64,000 nt of DNA from Cynocephalus volans (lineage: Eukaryota; Chordata; Mammalia; Dermoptera; Cynocephalidae): positions 115,946,133 through 116,010,132 of the forward strand of contig NC_084463.1 in the NCBI RefSeq assembly GCF_027409185.1, written 5' to 3'. The translations under genes were made by a program, and so were the position numbers. This document shows, one piece after another, positions 28,775 through 41,997 of the stretch. Each line of letters opens with the position of its first letter. Position 1 is the first letter of the stretch. The notes below the pieces were generated by a model. It did no database searches. It was not told the origin of the DNA and saw nothing but the letters and a program-made list of their open reading frames with translations.

Positions 28775-29345
28775 TGCGTAGTAATGATTTATTTATGCAT
28801 TAATCCAACAACACTTCTGACAAATTTCAGATGTACCCAGCATTGTGATGGGGTATACAAAGATAAATAACACATGTACTTTGTCTTTAAGGAATTTGGT
28901 CCAGTGGGAGAAAGACGAACAAATGAAATATTGAAAAACAGTGCTAACAAAGGTAATTTTAAAACACTACAAAAGCAGAGAAGGGAAACTATTAACATGG
29001 TTGGGAGGACAGAGATGAATATTCAGGAGGCTTCAGAGTTGAAATGATGCTTGAGCAGCATCTTAAAAGAAGAGTAGGAATATCCAGCAGGTATGAGCGT
29101 GAAAGTATTCTAGGCCGGGGGATCAGTGTGAATAAAGGCACAGAGTTATTGCAAAAGCACAGTAAGTTTCAGGGAATAAAAAGGAGCTGGCTATGGCTTG
29201 GGTTTATGGAAAAGAGAGGAAAGTACTAAGATAAAATTAGAAAAGTAAATAGGGGCCAAATTGCTAAGCACCTTGAATGCTAAGCTGAGAAGTCTTTAAG
29301 GTTTTTAGCAAGGGAGTAACATGGACAAATATGTTCTGGAAGAGA
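28775..29345 (-). repeat. L2/L3-type LINE remnant
   Basis: AAGATAAATAACACATGTAC and TTAAGGAATTTGGTCCAGTG open it; later CACCTTGAATGCTAAGCTGA and GCAAGGGAGTAACATGGAC occur, which recur in old reversed L2/CR1-clade LINEs. Several hundred bases long but diverged. Confidence 0.5.
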
Positions 29346-30029
29346 TCAAAATGGAAACTATATGAGAAATTACCACTGAATAGTCTAAATGATTACTATT
29401 TAATTGATAATAAAGAATACAGAAAATTAGGTGATTAAATACCTCCTTAAAGGCCTGTTAAAACTCATATTTTGACAGAATGAATGTGATATATGCAAAA
29501 TGTTGGCACAAAAGATTCTGTTCTGGGATTCAGTTCTGGAAATGGCAAAATATCTCATTATCAGACCAAACTTCCAACAGAAAATAATTAGGAACTCTGG
29601 ACAAGATATGAAAAAAACAATCATTTGAGGCTACCTGAGAGCTACCAAAATTAAGCAGAAAATGGAGAGGATTCAATCTTAGAAAGAATTTCACTAAATG
29701 AAATTTTGTTTTCATAGTTTTCCCCATGAAGATACTCCCCAGTCTGAATAGCTTGGAGTGGCTAAAATACAAACAGAAAGTCAGATTAATTGGCTTAATG
29801 TGTCAGAATAAGAGTTTGAGGCTTCCAAGTGAAGGAAACCTGAACTTTACATGTATAGGGAAGACTCAAATGAGCCCAATGGAAAACAGAGCTCTGTATC
29901 TGAAAAATCTGAGCAGAGATTTCAGCTGATGCTCACTGCAAGGTAAACAGAATTAGATTTGCATACTATGAAGTTAGAGGGGATTCATAAACACCTTGGG
30001 CTTTCCATTGAAACTCCAGAAGGACAACT

Positions 30030-30282
30030 CCTTAGGAATAAATTCTACTAGTCAGGACTAAGGATTCACCCTAGGACTAAAAACAGAATTATAACAGACT
30101 CTCCCTAGCAGTGCAAAACTAAGCCTCTACAAGTTCAATGTGATCAGCAGGTAATGCCATGAAAATCAACATTTTTTGAAGTAAGAAAATACAGTCTCTA
30201 CAATTTATAATCCACAACATACAATATATAGTAAAAAAAATTACTAGTTGTGCAAACAACCAGAAAAACATGACCCAGAGAC

Positions 30283-30325
<43 letters not shown>

Positions 30326-33300
30326 TGGCTGAAAATTACCTGAATTTGGTGAGAAACATCAACTATCAGGTTCAAGACATTCAGAGAAATGCAGGCAAAA
30401 CAAATGCTACACCTAGACACTAGTTAAACTGATGAAAACCTAAGACAAAGAGAAAATTCCAGAGAAAAAGGACACATTACATATGGAAAAATATAAAACA
30501 CATGATGGCTGATTATTCATTAGAAACAAAGAAGGCTAGAAGACTGTGGAACATCTTTAGAACACCAAAAGAAAAAAAAATCCAGAATTTTATCCAGTAA
30601 TAATATGCTTCAAAACTGAATATGAAATACACTTTCAGATAGATGAAAGCTGAGAGAATGCATTACCAGCAGACCCACACAAAAAGAGATATTCAAGGAA
30701 ATTATTCAAGGTGAAGAGAAATAACACCCAGTGTAAACTAGACATACAGGAAGAAAGGAAGAGTGTCGAAAATATGTGACATTTTTTCTTCTCTGGATTT
30801 CATTAATAAACAACTAATTATTTAATGTTTTTAAAAGACAGGAGATTATTTAATACAAAATATAACACTGCATTGTGGGTTTATAACATATTAAACAGGT
30901 AAAATATGAGACAACAATAGCATATTAGCACAAAGAACTAGGGTAGTAAATGAAATTAAGTTGTTAAAGCTTGTTTTATTTTATGTGAAGCGGTAAAATT
31001 TTAACTGTGAGGCTATTCAATTAAGGATGAGGATGCACAGCAAATCCTAAGAAAAACCAGTTTAAAAAAATACAAAGAGGTATAGCTAAAAAGCCAATAG
31101 AGTAATTCAAAAGGAAGACTCAAAAAGGATTCAATTAACACAAAGGCAGGCAGAGAAGGAGAAAGAGAAAGTAAAACACCAAGGGAACAAATAGAAAATA
31201 AATAGCAAGACCTATGCCCATCAAATTCAATAATTACATTAAATAGATATAAATCGAATCATCCAATTAAAAGTCAGAAATTTTCAGAATGAGTGAAGGA
31301 TAAAAATCAATGAAATAGAAAACAGACACAATAAAGAGAATTTAAAAAGCCAAGGGTTAATAATTTGAAAAGAGCAATAAAATTAATAAACCCCTAGTAA
31401 GACTAATCAACAGACAAAGAGAAAAAACAAAACTCCCAATATCTGGACTGAAAGAGGGGATTTCATTATACATATGACACACATTAAAAGGATAATAGGG
31501 GAATATTACAAATAATTCCAATAAATTTGACAACTTAGATGAAATGAAGAAATTCCTTGATAGACACAAACTACCAAAATGTACTCAGAAATAAATGGAA
31601 AACCTGAATACTCTAATAGTTAATAAAGAAATTGAATTTATAATCAAGAACCTTCCAGGCCCAAATGGTTTCAGTGGTAAATTCTTTCAAATATTTAAGA
31701 AAAAAATAATAATAATCATGCAAAATGCAGAAAGTAGAGGAAGAAGGAACACTTTCCAATTAACTTTATGAGGCAGCACACCCTGACAGAGATTTGAACA
31801 TAAATGAAAAAATTCTTAATAAATCGTTAGCAAATTGAATCCAGCAATATGTAAAATGGATAAAGCATCATGACCAAGCAGAATTTTCTCAGAAATGTAA
31901 CATTTAACATTTGAAAATAAGGCAATGTAACTCACTATATTAACAGAACAAAGGAGAAAAAAACACATGATTATCACAAGATTCAGAAAATGGTGTGACA
32001 AAACTCCATACTCATTCATGATAAAAATGCTCTGGAAACTAGCAACAGAAAGGAACTTCTCAGTCTGATAAAGGGCATTTGAGAAAAATCTAGAGCTAAC
32101 ATCATACTTAATAATGAACTACTGAATGCTTCCCCAAAGATGAAGAACAAGGCCAAGATGTCCACTCTCATGACGGCTAATCAACAATTAAAGAAATAAA
32201 AAGCACACACATTGGAAAAGAATAAATAACATTATCTGTTCATAGATAATATAACTGTTTATATGGAAAATCCTAAGGAATCTACAAAATAATTACTAGA
32301 ACTAATAAGTGAATTTAGCAATATTATAATATACAATTAAAATACAGAAATCAATCATATTTCTATATACTAGCAGCAAAAAATATTAAAATAATTTTTA
32401 AAATTTATATTTATAATAATGTAAGAAAATAAAATACTTAGGAATAAATTTAACCAAATAAGGTATTCTACATTGAAAAGAATACATCCTTTGTGACCTA
32501 AAGAAGACCTAAACAAATGGCGGAATATTCTATGTTCATTCATCAAAAGACTCAATAGTACTAAGGCATCACTTCTTACCAAATTTATCTATAGATTCAA
32601 CCCAATCCCAATAAAAGTCCCCAGAATACTTTTTTGTAGAAATTGACAAGTTGACTTTAAAATTTATATGAAAAATAAAACAGTATGAACAGCCAAAACA
32701 AACTTAAAGAAAGTTGGAGGACCCGAAATATGTTATTAAAGACCCAGGTTATTAAAGAGGGAAATCACAGTCTTTTTCAACAAATAGTGCTGTAAGTGGA
32801 TAAATATGTTGAAAAAAGTAAACCTTGACATCTTATCATTCACTAAACCCACAAATTAATTTGAGGTGAATCATGACTTAAAACTAAAAGCAAAAACTAT
32901 ACACTTCTCAAAAAAAATACATAGGATGATATTTTTGTCACTTTGGAGTAAAAAGATCATTATATATGGTATATAAAACATTAAACATACAAGAAAAATG
33001 ATAAATTTAACTTTATCAAAAGTCACTGTTAAAAAGTAAAATGTCAAAGCACAGACTGGGAAAAAATATTCACAGTATACATATCTGAGAAGAACTTACA
33101 TCAGAATATATAAAGAATTTCTGCCAACCCCCCCCCCCAAAAAGTAAATAATCTAATTTTAAAATGGGTGAAAGACTTGAACAAACAATTTACAAAACAA
33201 GATATAGTTATGGCCTTAAAACCACAATAAGATACCATTTCACATCCACTAGAATTGCCTAAACATTGAATGTTGGCAAGGGCAGGGAGCAACTGGAACG

Positions 33301-33560
33301 CTAATATATTGGTGGTAGAAGTGTAAAATGGCATAACCATTTTCTGGCAGTTTCTTCTAAATAAAATATATACTTACCTGTGACCCAGCAAACAAATACA
33401 AAAGTTTGGTGCAGAAATACACTTATATAAGACTATCATAGTTTTATTAATAATAGACAAAAATTGGAAATAACTGTAGAATAGGCAAATTGTGGTATAT
33501 CCATATAATGAGTTACTACTCAAAATAAAACTATTTTAACTCTTAGTTAAAAAAAAGGCA
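30030..33560 (+). mobile_element. Decayed L1 (L1M-type) copy
   Basis: Plus-strand L1 text is readable over about 3.5 kb: ORF1-proximal motifs near 30240-30760 (GAAGGCTAGAAGACTGTGGA, CAGCAGACCCACACAAAAAG), ORF2 start text near 31210-31290, middle ORF2 near 31370-31570, and ORF2 C-terminal text to 33530 (AAATTGTGGTATATCCATAT). Internal deletions and many stops leave no frame. A pure 39-A run sits at 30284-30322 and a C-run near 33128-33138. It is the same strand as the younger L1 at 46355 but much older. Confidence 0.7.
30284..30322 (+). repeat. Poly-A run of 39 bases
   Basis: Uninterrupted A run inside otherwise decayed L1-like sequence that continues on both sides, so it looks like expansion of an internal A stretch rather than the tail of a separate insertion. 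Confidence 0.9.
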
Positions 33561-33881
33561 AAAACAAATAAACAAACAAAAAACAAAACAAAGCAACAAA
33601 CAAAAGTGCTCTTTTTCTGAAAGGTTCTTTTCTTTGCAGACCTGAGAAATGTGTGGCATATTCAAGCCACTCTGAATGCAAAGATGGCCTTATTTATCGA
33701 AATAAAGTATTAAGAAGGGCAAAAAAGCTATAGTTGATTGCTTATGAATAAAAGAGATATAAATATATTATTGGGTTGCTTTATAGAACTGCTGACAATC
33801 ACAATATTTTAGACTACTTCAGTCTACAATAAAATAGTTGATTTCCTCCTGTGCGCTTTTGGAAAGAGTTGCATAATATAT

Positions 33882-33962
33882 GAGAGATCTTCAAAAAGTT
33901 TATGGAAGGATTCATATCATATTTAAATTCCATATTTCCATGAACTTTTTGAAGTAACCTCA
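33882..33962. mobile_element. Short palindromic MITE-like element
   Basis: TTCAAAAAGTTTATGGAA (33890-33907) and TTCCATGAACTTTTTGAA (33936-33953) are inverted repeats of 18 bp with one mismatch, 28 bp apart. Such a compact hairpin is typical of a mariner/Tc1-type MITE; the family is not assigned. Confidence 0.5.
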
Positions 33963-35004
33963 TATTTGATAGTCCCTTATTTGGGTTAATAGAGAAACTG
34001 ATGATGAGTGTATTAGAACAAAAATGTAGACGACGAAAGACTTTTAGAAGAGGATATGAAAAATGAGTAAAGAAGGAGATTATTAATACTACAAATTTTG
34101 GATTTTTTCACCGTGTTCATCCCATCAAATCTATCTTAACGTGGTAGGGGTCTAATTCACTATGTTGTAGGAATGGCTGGCAGATGTCTATGATTATGCA
34201 AGTCTTCCGCTAACTTCTCATTCCTGCTTACTGTCAGTATGTGAACTTAATTTCATTGTAAGAAGTTTGCTTGGAATTCAAATTTGATTTCTCCTTGCAA
34301 AAAAAAAAAAAAAATTGGCTATCCGGGTGGTTTACTTGGCAGGAAAATACATTCCATGGCTGAGTAACAGACTTAATCATTAGGGAAAATGTGTTCATCT
34401 TCTGAGAAGGATGCCAAGGGTGCAGGGATGGAGAGTATGGTTTACTCTATCTGCCTTTTATAAAAAATTAGCTAGGCAGTTTAGCAAAGAGTGACCTACT
34501 GATAGGTGAAATGACTTGAGGAAGGCTAATGCAAAATATGGATGCATAATTCTGCCAAGCTAGAGGTTGGTGAAAAAATAAGAACCAACGGTACAGGAAC
34601 AAAAGATGCATTACCTGTGTGCTACTTTGATTAAGGTGTTAATTCTTCATTTGCCCAATGTCGGGGAAGACCATAGGTTAATTTTCATTTCCCTGTTTCA
34701 TTCTAAGGTTGTTTAACCTCACTACAAACAGATACCTATTTACTTCAACTGCTGAACTTATCTATACCAACAAATTCATTAATAAACTATAGAAATAGAG
34801 AGATAGATCGGGATATAGTCATCTATAGTACACACATAAAGAAAAAAATTTCATTGGGCACTTTGGAAAATGACATTTTACTAATCAGAGTACCAAAATA
34901 ACTCTCTAAAAAGCAATTTACCTTTCTGATAGACTAGGCCAAAGGTCAATTTCCAGTATAGAAATACCAGGTGTGCTAAGTAATTTTGTATAAAATTATA
35001 TTTA

Positions 35005-35230
35005 CAAAGTGATTTCACCAAATACATTATCTTGATCCTCTTTACAATCCTTTGAAACGGTTAGAAGGGTAGATATCATTTGACCCACTTTATAGATGAG
35101 GAAACGGAGGCTCAGAAAGGTTATGTCACCTTCCCCTGAAGTAACAAGTTGCTAATATACCACTAATAAGGAGCAGAGCCAGATCTAGAGCCTAGGTCTC
35201 CTTTCAGTCTACTGCATTTCTCCTACACCA
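35005..35230 (+). repeat. MIR SINE
   Basis: ACCCACTTTATAGATGAGGA, AACGGAGGCTCAGAAAGG and GGAGCAGAGCCAGATCTAGA match the MIR core and 3' part. Confidence 0.75.
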
Positions 35231-36599
35231 AAGCTACACCAGTCACTGTTCAGTGATCTAAAATAACTCTGAATTTCAAAGCCCACCATTCCTTGGATGG
35301 AATATTACTTTCACCCTTTAAGAATGGCACTTTCCTGCCCAGCAAAGCACATTAGAGAAGCCCATTACCAGTTATGAAGTTCATGCCACTGTCTAATTGG
35401 TCTGAAATACTGCCCCACCAAAGATGCAAGGGCATGCAAAGAAAGCACTAAGGACTGGAATTATAGCAGGGATTAAAACAATGCTAAATTAATGCATTCC
35501 TTGGTTACAGGATTATGAGCAAGTGTTATTGTGGATAAGGCCTCTATTTTTTTCTATTAGAAACTGCATTCTCTTTAAAGGATCAACAAGAAGAACCAAA
35601 AGGGAATTCCCTAAGGTCAGCTCTGAGGAAACATAAACCTCTAATTCAATAACTCTGCTACTGCTCTGAAAAAAGGCTTTATTATTGTAACATCCATATG
35701 GAGCCAATTGGACATTAATGACTAATCAATCCCTCCCCTTTCTATTCTACTTAAAGTGTCACAAACCATGTTTAGATTAGCCCATTTCCTGCTTAGGATT
35801 GCTCAAGATGTCTTTTGTTCTTTCAGGACCAGCCTGATGGAGGCAGCTTAAACAAACACACGACCAGAGTGGCGCAGGAGTTATAAAGTGCCATATGTGA
35901 ATGAACAAAGGGGCTATACTAAAGCCTTTTGTGGTATTTGTTAATGTTTTTCATCTGAGCTTAAAAAGGCTTAATGACTTTGTGGTGAGCTGATGCATGT
36001 GGCTCGTGGCTTTGCAAAATGAAGGAAATTCTAACCAGTGATAATACCAGTCTGTATTTTCAAGAGTCTTTTACTTTCAGTTTTGGTGCCTATTTACTTT
36101 TTTTTTTTTTTTTTTTTAATTCTCAAGTTATATTTGCTTTATACAGATAGCTAAACAGAGTCATTTATCTTGTTTTTACTACAGAATCCCAGGGCAGCTG
36201 GGATAACTTATGTGCTTCTTTATTTTAATGACCTGAAAGTAGCACAGAGCATCAAATATTCCACTTATTATCTATATGCTGTATGTATGCACAGGAGGAA
36301 GGCTTAGAAGACATTGAGTCCAGTCAAAAAGGCATCATTTAAGTTTGAACCAGAGACCACTGGGGATGAAATAAGACAATAACAGGTTTTGGCTTCTTAA
36401 GTTTCAGGAGAACCAGGCTCAGGTTCAAGAAGATGCCCTTGGAGAATACAGAGGCTGGTAAAAAGCTGGTAGACTAAATAATTCATGTTGCTTAGCAGCT
36501 TCTGTCTTCATCCAACCCTAGTTCCTACTATAGACTGTACATGAAATTAAGAAGTACAAACCAAGATAAAGCAAATCTCAGATTTAGTTAACAAAGATG

Positions 36600-37300
36600 C
36601 TTCTGAATCCATCCTCCCATTTCTATCCTTATTGACTACTTTAGCCCTCACTGTCTCTGCTGGGCTATTATACGCACTAGCCTCCTGGCTGATATTCTTA
36701 CTCCCACTTAAATATTTCTTCCTAATTTCAGCCAGAGTGATCCATCACAATTGTAACTTTGACCAGGACACTCAAATACTTCAATGGCTCTCTAATGGTC
36801 ACAAGATGAAGCCCAAACTCCTAGCACAGTATACATGGCTTTCTGTAACCTGTACCTCTACCTAGGGCTTCGGTGCCATCTCTGGCCACTCAAACCATTT
36901 TTATTTTACAAATAAAACTGGACTACTTCTAGTTCTCTGTGTGCCATGTTGTTTCAGGCTAAGAATCCAAGCTTTCATTTTCCTGGAATTACCTGTTCAT
37001 CTTGCAATCACTCATTATTGAAGACTCATCTCAGGGATTAGCTATTCCGTGAAAGTCTTACCTGGTTGCCAGGTTAAACTAAGCATTCTAGGCTCTCACA
37101 GGTGGCACCCTATGTTTACCTCCATCTTAACATTTCCCATAGTTTATCCAAATTACCAGTTTTATTTGCCTCCCTTCTTCACTACACTGTAACCCCTAAA
37201 GAGCAACAACTGCGTTGTGTCTCATCCATAACTGCATCCCCAGGGTCTAGAACACAGGCTAGCATAAGGCAAATGCTCAAATGCTTATTGATACAGCAGA
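36600..37300 (+). mobile_element. L2 LINE fragment (about 0.7 kb)
   Basis: TAGCCTCCTGGCTGATATTC, AGCCAGAGTGATCCATCACA and CAATGGCTCTCTAATGGTCA, ending at CCCCAGGGTCTAGAACACAG and AATGCTCAAATGCTTATTG, follow the L2 3' region in order. Confidence 0.75.
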
Positions 37301-37784
37301 GAACAGAGGACATCTTCAACAGTGAGAATTTTAGAGTGAGACTCAGATGTCCATATGTTCTATTTGTACCTGGAGATTTCTGAAATTAGATTTTGTATAA
37401 ATCCCTTTTTATTTCTTACATTCTGTTAAGTGTCTTGCCTTGTTTGAGCTCTCTATAAAACAAAGCTTTTTATAGAAAAAATGTACCCATAGTTGTAGTT
37501 TGAGACCCAGAGATAATTGATTCTAATTTTACTTCTTTTAGTTACTTGCCGCACTGTACAATTCTGAGATTCCAGCCTCTCCACTTCCAGGAAAACCTTG
37601 GAAGGAGGTTAAGGCAAGTCTGAGCTTTTGGGAAATATTAAATCTATTTTAAAACTATTTTAAAGCTGTAGAATATGTGTAAATAGGAGTATATACAACT
37701 GATGCATGCATTCAAATAAGCATACAATGGGACCTTCCTTAAATAGCAGAGTCATTATCAAACGGATAAAACATGCTCATTGAA

Positions 37785-37930
37785 CTGGGAAACTTTAACA
37801 TGAGAGGGATATTAAAGATCACCTAACCCACACTCGTCATTCCACATGAGGAAACTCTGAGGTTTGGAGAGCTTAAATTGCCCAAGTATCACAGTTAGTA
37901 CATGGAAAAATCACAATGGGAACTCAAATG
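37785..37930 (+). repeat. MIR-like remnant
   Basis: CATGAGGAAACTCTGAGGTT and GGAGAGCTTAAATTGCCCAA resemble the MIR core; flanks are unclear. Confidence 0.4.
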
Positions 37931-38424
37931 TAACTATCAAAGTTTCACACCTGCCATCAAAAAGAATTTCGAAAATGGTCAGCGAAGTTGTTTCAATGGC
38001 ATCCAGATTTAGCTTTAAAAACTCCTAACACAATTAATTTAACTGGCCTCTCCTTTACATTTTGTTTCACTTTTTCCAGGGCATCTGTCTTTTATTAGAA
38101 TGGAAGATGCTGATGATGGGTGCAGTGAAAACTAAATTTTCTTAAGGTTCGGAATATGGAAATAGACAATATTAGAAGAAAATGGCTCAAAGGTCGGGCA
38201 ATCAGGCCAATCTCATGGGTCACCAAAACATCATTCTAAGAATCAGTAAAAGTATTTGAAAGGTGCCTAATATTTGTGTGGTTTGAAAGGTTAAACAAAC
38301 AAAAAACAACTTTCACAAGTTTCTATTTCTAATTAAACTTTTCTACTTTTTAATGAAAACCATAGGAAAAAGCTACTCCAACAAAGGCAACCAATTCAGT
38401 CAGCTCATTCTAGAGAAAAATGGG

Positions 38425-38690
38425 AGGCAGTATGGTTCAGATGCTATGTAGTTAGATAGAGCTGGGTTTGAATTGTACATCTAATCTGAATTGCAGATCT
38501 GATTTTTCCTAGCTAAGTAACCTTGGGTAAATTATTTCCCTTCTCTAAACTGTAGTTTCAGCTTTCTATAAGAGAGAGCTCATAATTCCTACTTTGCAGC
38601 ATCTTTGTGATGAATAAATGGGAATATATGTAAATTCCGAGCACAGTGACTGGAACCCAGTACCCACTCACTAAACAGTAGTTCTCTTTC
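38425..38690 (+). repeat. MIR SINE
   Basis: GGCAGTATGGTTCAGATGC, GAGCTGGGTTTGAATTGTAC, AGTAACCTTGGGTAAATTAT and TTTGTGATGAATAAATGGG give a nearly full MIR. Confidence 0.75.
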
Positions 38691-39761
38691 GAAATAATAG
38701 CAGCAGTAATGGCAACAGAAATAGCAGAATGTTTATTCCAGTACCAAAAACACAGAAAGTGCTTAACTCATATTTGTTCCTTTGCAGACTTTCCACATAC
38801 TGGGGTCTTGTCTTCAACATCCTGTTCTTCAAGTTATAAAATAAACCCACAAGTTACCTGAGAAGTACAGTTTACTCCTTAATGGAGCCTCTCTTCTGCT
38901 TAACAGCTAAAATATATTTCAAAAGAGTCTCTATGATATGGACTAAAATACAGTGAATATGCGTAAGGCCCAACCGAGAAAGACCATCTCACATCTCCCC
39001 AGTTCCCATATGTGGGAACAGTAACTAGACCATGCTGCTCAGCCAGAGCTAGAAAAAAGGAAGAAATTATTATTTTATGAACTTATAGATCATCTTTTTA
39101 TAAAGAACTCACTGGAATGACAAAGGATTAGGATTATTAACTATGAAACTGTAATAAATAGAAAGCAAGAAAGTCTCAGGGACATTTAGAAGTTGTTTTT
39201 CTTTCTTCCCTACTAACAGCTCTGTAACTCTGCAGCATGGAGCAGCCATTATCCTGTTTCATTTTGTCCTCATGCCGGATCAACCTTCCCACAGAAAAGT
39301 GAGCTTATATTGAAGCAGCATGAAGTGATTTTTCTGCCATGAAAGTAAAAAATAAGTACTGAAACCAGTAAGCATAAATTTAAAATGGTAGATTATATTG
39401 CTTATGAAATTCTTCTCTCCAGGGCTGAGACTTGGGATATTAAGTTTTAGTTCAGAGTTAGTTTTTATAGCCTATTCCTACATTCTTATATAGTATCTTC
39501 CTTCTGGTACCATGACCTAACTTGGGATATCATGTCTAGGGTATAAGTGTCCACTGAACAAAAATAATTTTAAAACATTTCTGTTCTAAGTAAGAGACAA
39601 AAGTACAAGATTAATCTATAAGGCATCAATCAGTAGCAGTGAGATGAAAATCATATTTATATGTGTAATATATACCAAAAGAGAGGAGTAAAGAAGTTAT
39701 TTTTAGTATCATTTGAATGAAAACCCACCTAACACTTGCTCAGCTTTCTCATGATGTTACA

Positions 39762-40367
39762 TGATAAAGTTTGGATGTGTTGTTGCCCAAAACTCATGTG
39801 GAAATCTGATTCCCAATGTGACAGTGTTGGGAGCTGTTTGAATCATGGGGGCGGATCACTCATGAATGGATTAATGGTCTCCCTAAGGGGTGGAGGTAGT
39901 TCTTGTTCTATTAGTTCCTGCAAGAGCTGGTTGTTTAGAAGACCCTGACATTTCCCCCCCTCTCTTGCTTCTTCTCGTCATGTGATCTGCCTGTACCCAC
40001 CAGCTGCCTGCAGCTTTCCTCCATGAGTAGAAGCATCCTGAGGCCCACACCAGATGCGGCTGTCCCAGAATTGTAAGCTAAATAAACCTCATCATACCAT
40101 ACTGAATGGATTAAAAATGGTGGTCATGGGCATGGTTTGGAGGGCCTTAAAAGGAGAGTGAATGAGGAGGTTAGTCTCTCTCTACTGTGCCATTTTGCAA
40201 TATGATACCCTGCCATCACTGAAGTCACCACCAAAGAAAGCCTTCACCAGATGTGTTCCCCAGACTTTGGATTCCCAGCCTCAGAACTGTAAGCAGTACA
40301 TTTTGTTTTCTTACAAATTACCCAGTTCCATGTATTTTGTTATAAGCAACAGAAATTGACTAATACA
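39762..40367 (+). repeat. MaLR 5' LTR (composite, 606 bp)
   Basis: It begins TGATAAAGTTTGGATGTG and ends GACTAATACA before the internal region. Up to about 40090 it aligns with the 3' LTR (AATCATGGGGGCGGATCACT, AGCTAAATAAACCTC). Then an extra stretch of about 230 bp (about 40095-40320) restarts at GAATGGATTAA and runs through a second, diverged LTR end (CACCAGATGTGTTCCCCAGA, TCAGAACTGTAAGC) before rejoining at ATTACCCAGTTCC. The 3' LTR lacks it. Confidence 0.7.
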
Positions 40368-41997
40368 GAAAAATTGCTACTGAGGAGTGGGTGTTGCTAT
40401 ACAGATACCTGAAAATGTGGAAGCAGCTTTGGAACTGGGTAAAGGGCAAAGGCTGGAGGAGTTTGGAGGACTCAGAAGAAGATAAAAAGATGAGAGAAAG
40501 TTTGGAACATTTTAGAGATTGGTTAAATGGTTGTGACCAGAATGCTGACAGAAATGTGGACAGTAATGGCTATGCCGATGATGATGTCTCAGACAGAAAT
40601 GAAAAAACTTATCAGGAATTGGACAAAAGATCACTCTTGCTACACCACAGCAAGAAACTTGGTTGCAATGTGTCCATGCCCTAGGACTTTGTGGAAGGTG
40701 GGACTTAAGAGTTGTGAACCAGAATGTTTGGTGGAAGAAATTTCTAAGCAGCAAAGCATTTAGACAGCTTCATGGCTACTTGTAACAGCCTCTGCTCAGC
40801 TATGGCAACAAAGGCATGAAATAAAGCCAGAATTTATAATTAAAAGGGAAGCAGAGAGTAAAGATTTGGAAAATTTGTAGCCTGGCCATGTGGTAGAGAA
40901 TGAGAGAGCCCTTTCAAGAGAAAAATGCAAGGGTGCAGCAGATAGACTGGTTGTTGAAGACATTAGCATGAATATGAGGCAGTGAGGTGCTAATAACCAA
41001 GACAATGGGAGAAAGGCCTTAAGGCATTTCAGAAGTCTGGAAGGGTGCCCCTCTCATCACACAGCCTGAGACCTAGGAAGGCTGAGTTGTTCTGGAGCAC
41101 AGAGCTGGGGCACCATCACCCTCAGGAACCTGCTCCCTGCATCCCAGCTGCTCTGTCGGGATCAGCCCTGCCTCAAGTGCCGCGAAGTGTGGTTCATGCA
41201 GCAGTTCTGGAGAGCACAGGCTGGAAACCTTGGTGACATCCGTGTGGTGTTAAGTCTGCAGGCCATGAGAACATGAGAGTAGTGGAGGTGTGGCAGCTTC
41301 CACTCAGATTTCAGAGGATGTATGGAAAAGCCTGAGAGCCAAGGCAGAGACCTGCCACAGTGGAGAAGCCACTGCAAAGGCCTTCTACTAGAGCAATATG
41401 GATCAGAAAAGTGGGTCAGACCCCCCCCCCAGAGAGCCTCCACTGGGGAAATGTCTAGTAGAGCCAAGGGAAGTGGGGCTGCCAGCAGGACCCCAGAACT
41501 GCAGGGCCACAGGCAACGTGCAATGCCAGCCTGGAAAAACCACAGGCCCCAGCGCAGCCCAGTGGGCTGCTTCCAGCAATGCCATGGTGGCTGGTCTGCC
41601 CAAGGCTTTGGGCGCCCAGATGCCCTGTTGTGCCCAGGATGCAGGACTTGGAGTCAAAGAAGAATTATTTTGGAGCTTAAAGATTTAATGTCTGCCCTGC
41701 TAGATTTCAGACATGTTTGTGGCCTGTTTCTCCTTTCTTCTGGTCCATTCCTCCCTTTTGGAATGGGAATATGCACCCAATATCTGTTCCACCATTGTAT
41801 CTTGGAAATAGACAAATTTGTTTTTGATTTTTACAGTTCACAGCCGGAAAGACTTTTGCTCTTGGTCTCATATGAGACTTTGGACTTTGGACTTTTAAGT
41901 TGGTGCTGAACAAGCTAAGACTTTGGGGACTGTTGGGATGGAATGACTGTATTTTGTATACAAGAGTGACGTGAGTTTTGAGGGGCCAGAAGTGGGA

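Noticed and set aside
40391..40684. 97-codon acidic open frame
   Set aside because: It is part of the MaLR internal region and has no independent support.
41322..41909. 195-codon open frame
   Set aside because: It is entirely inside the MaLR internal region, which is non-coding in this family.
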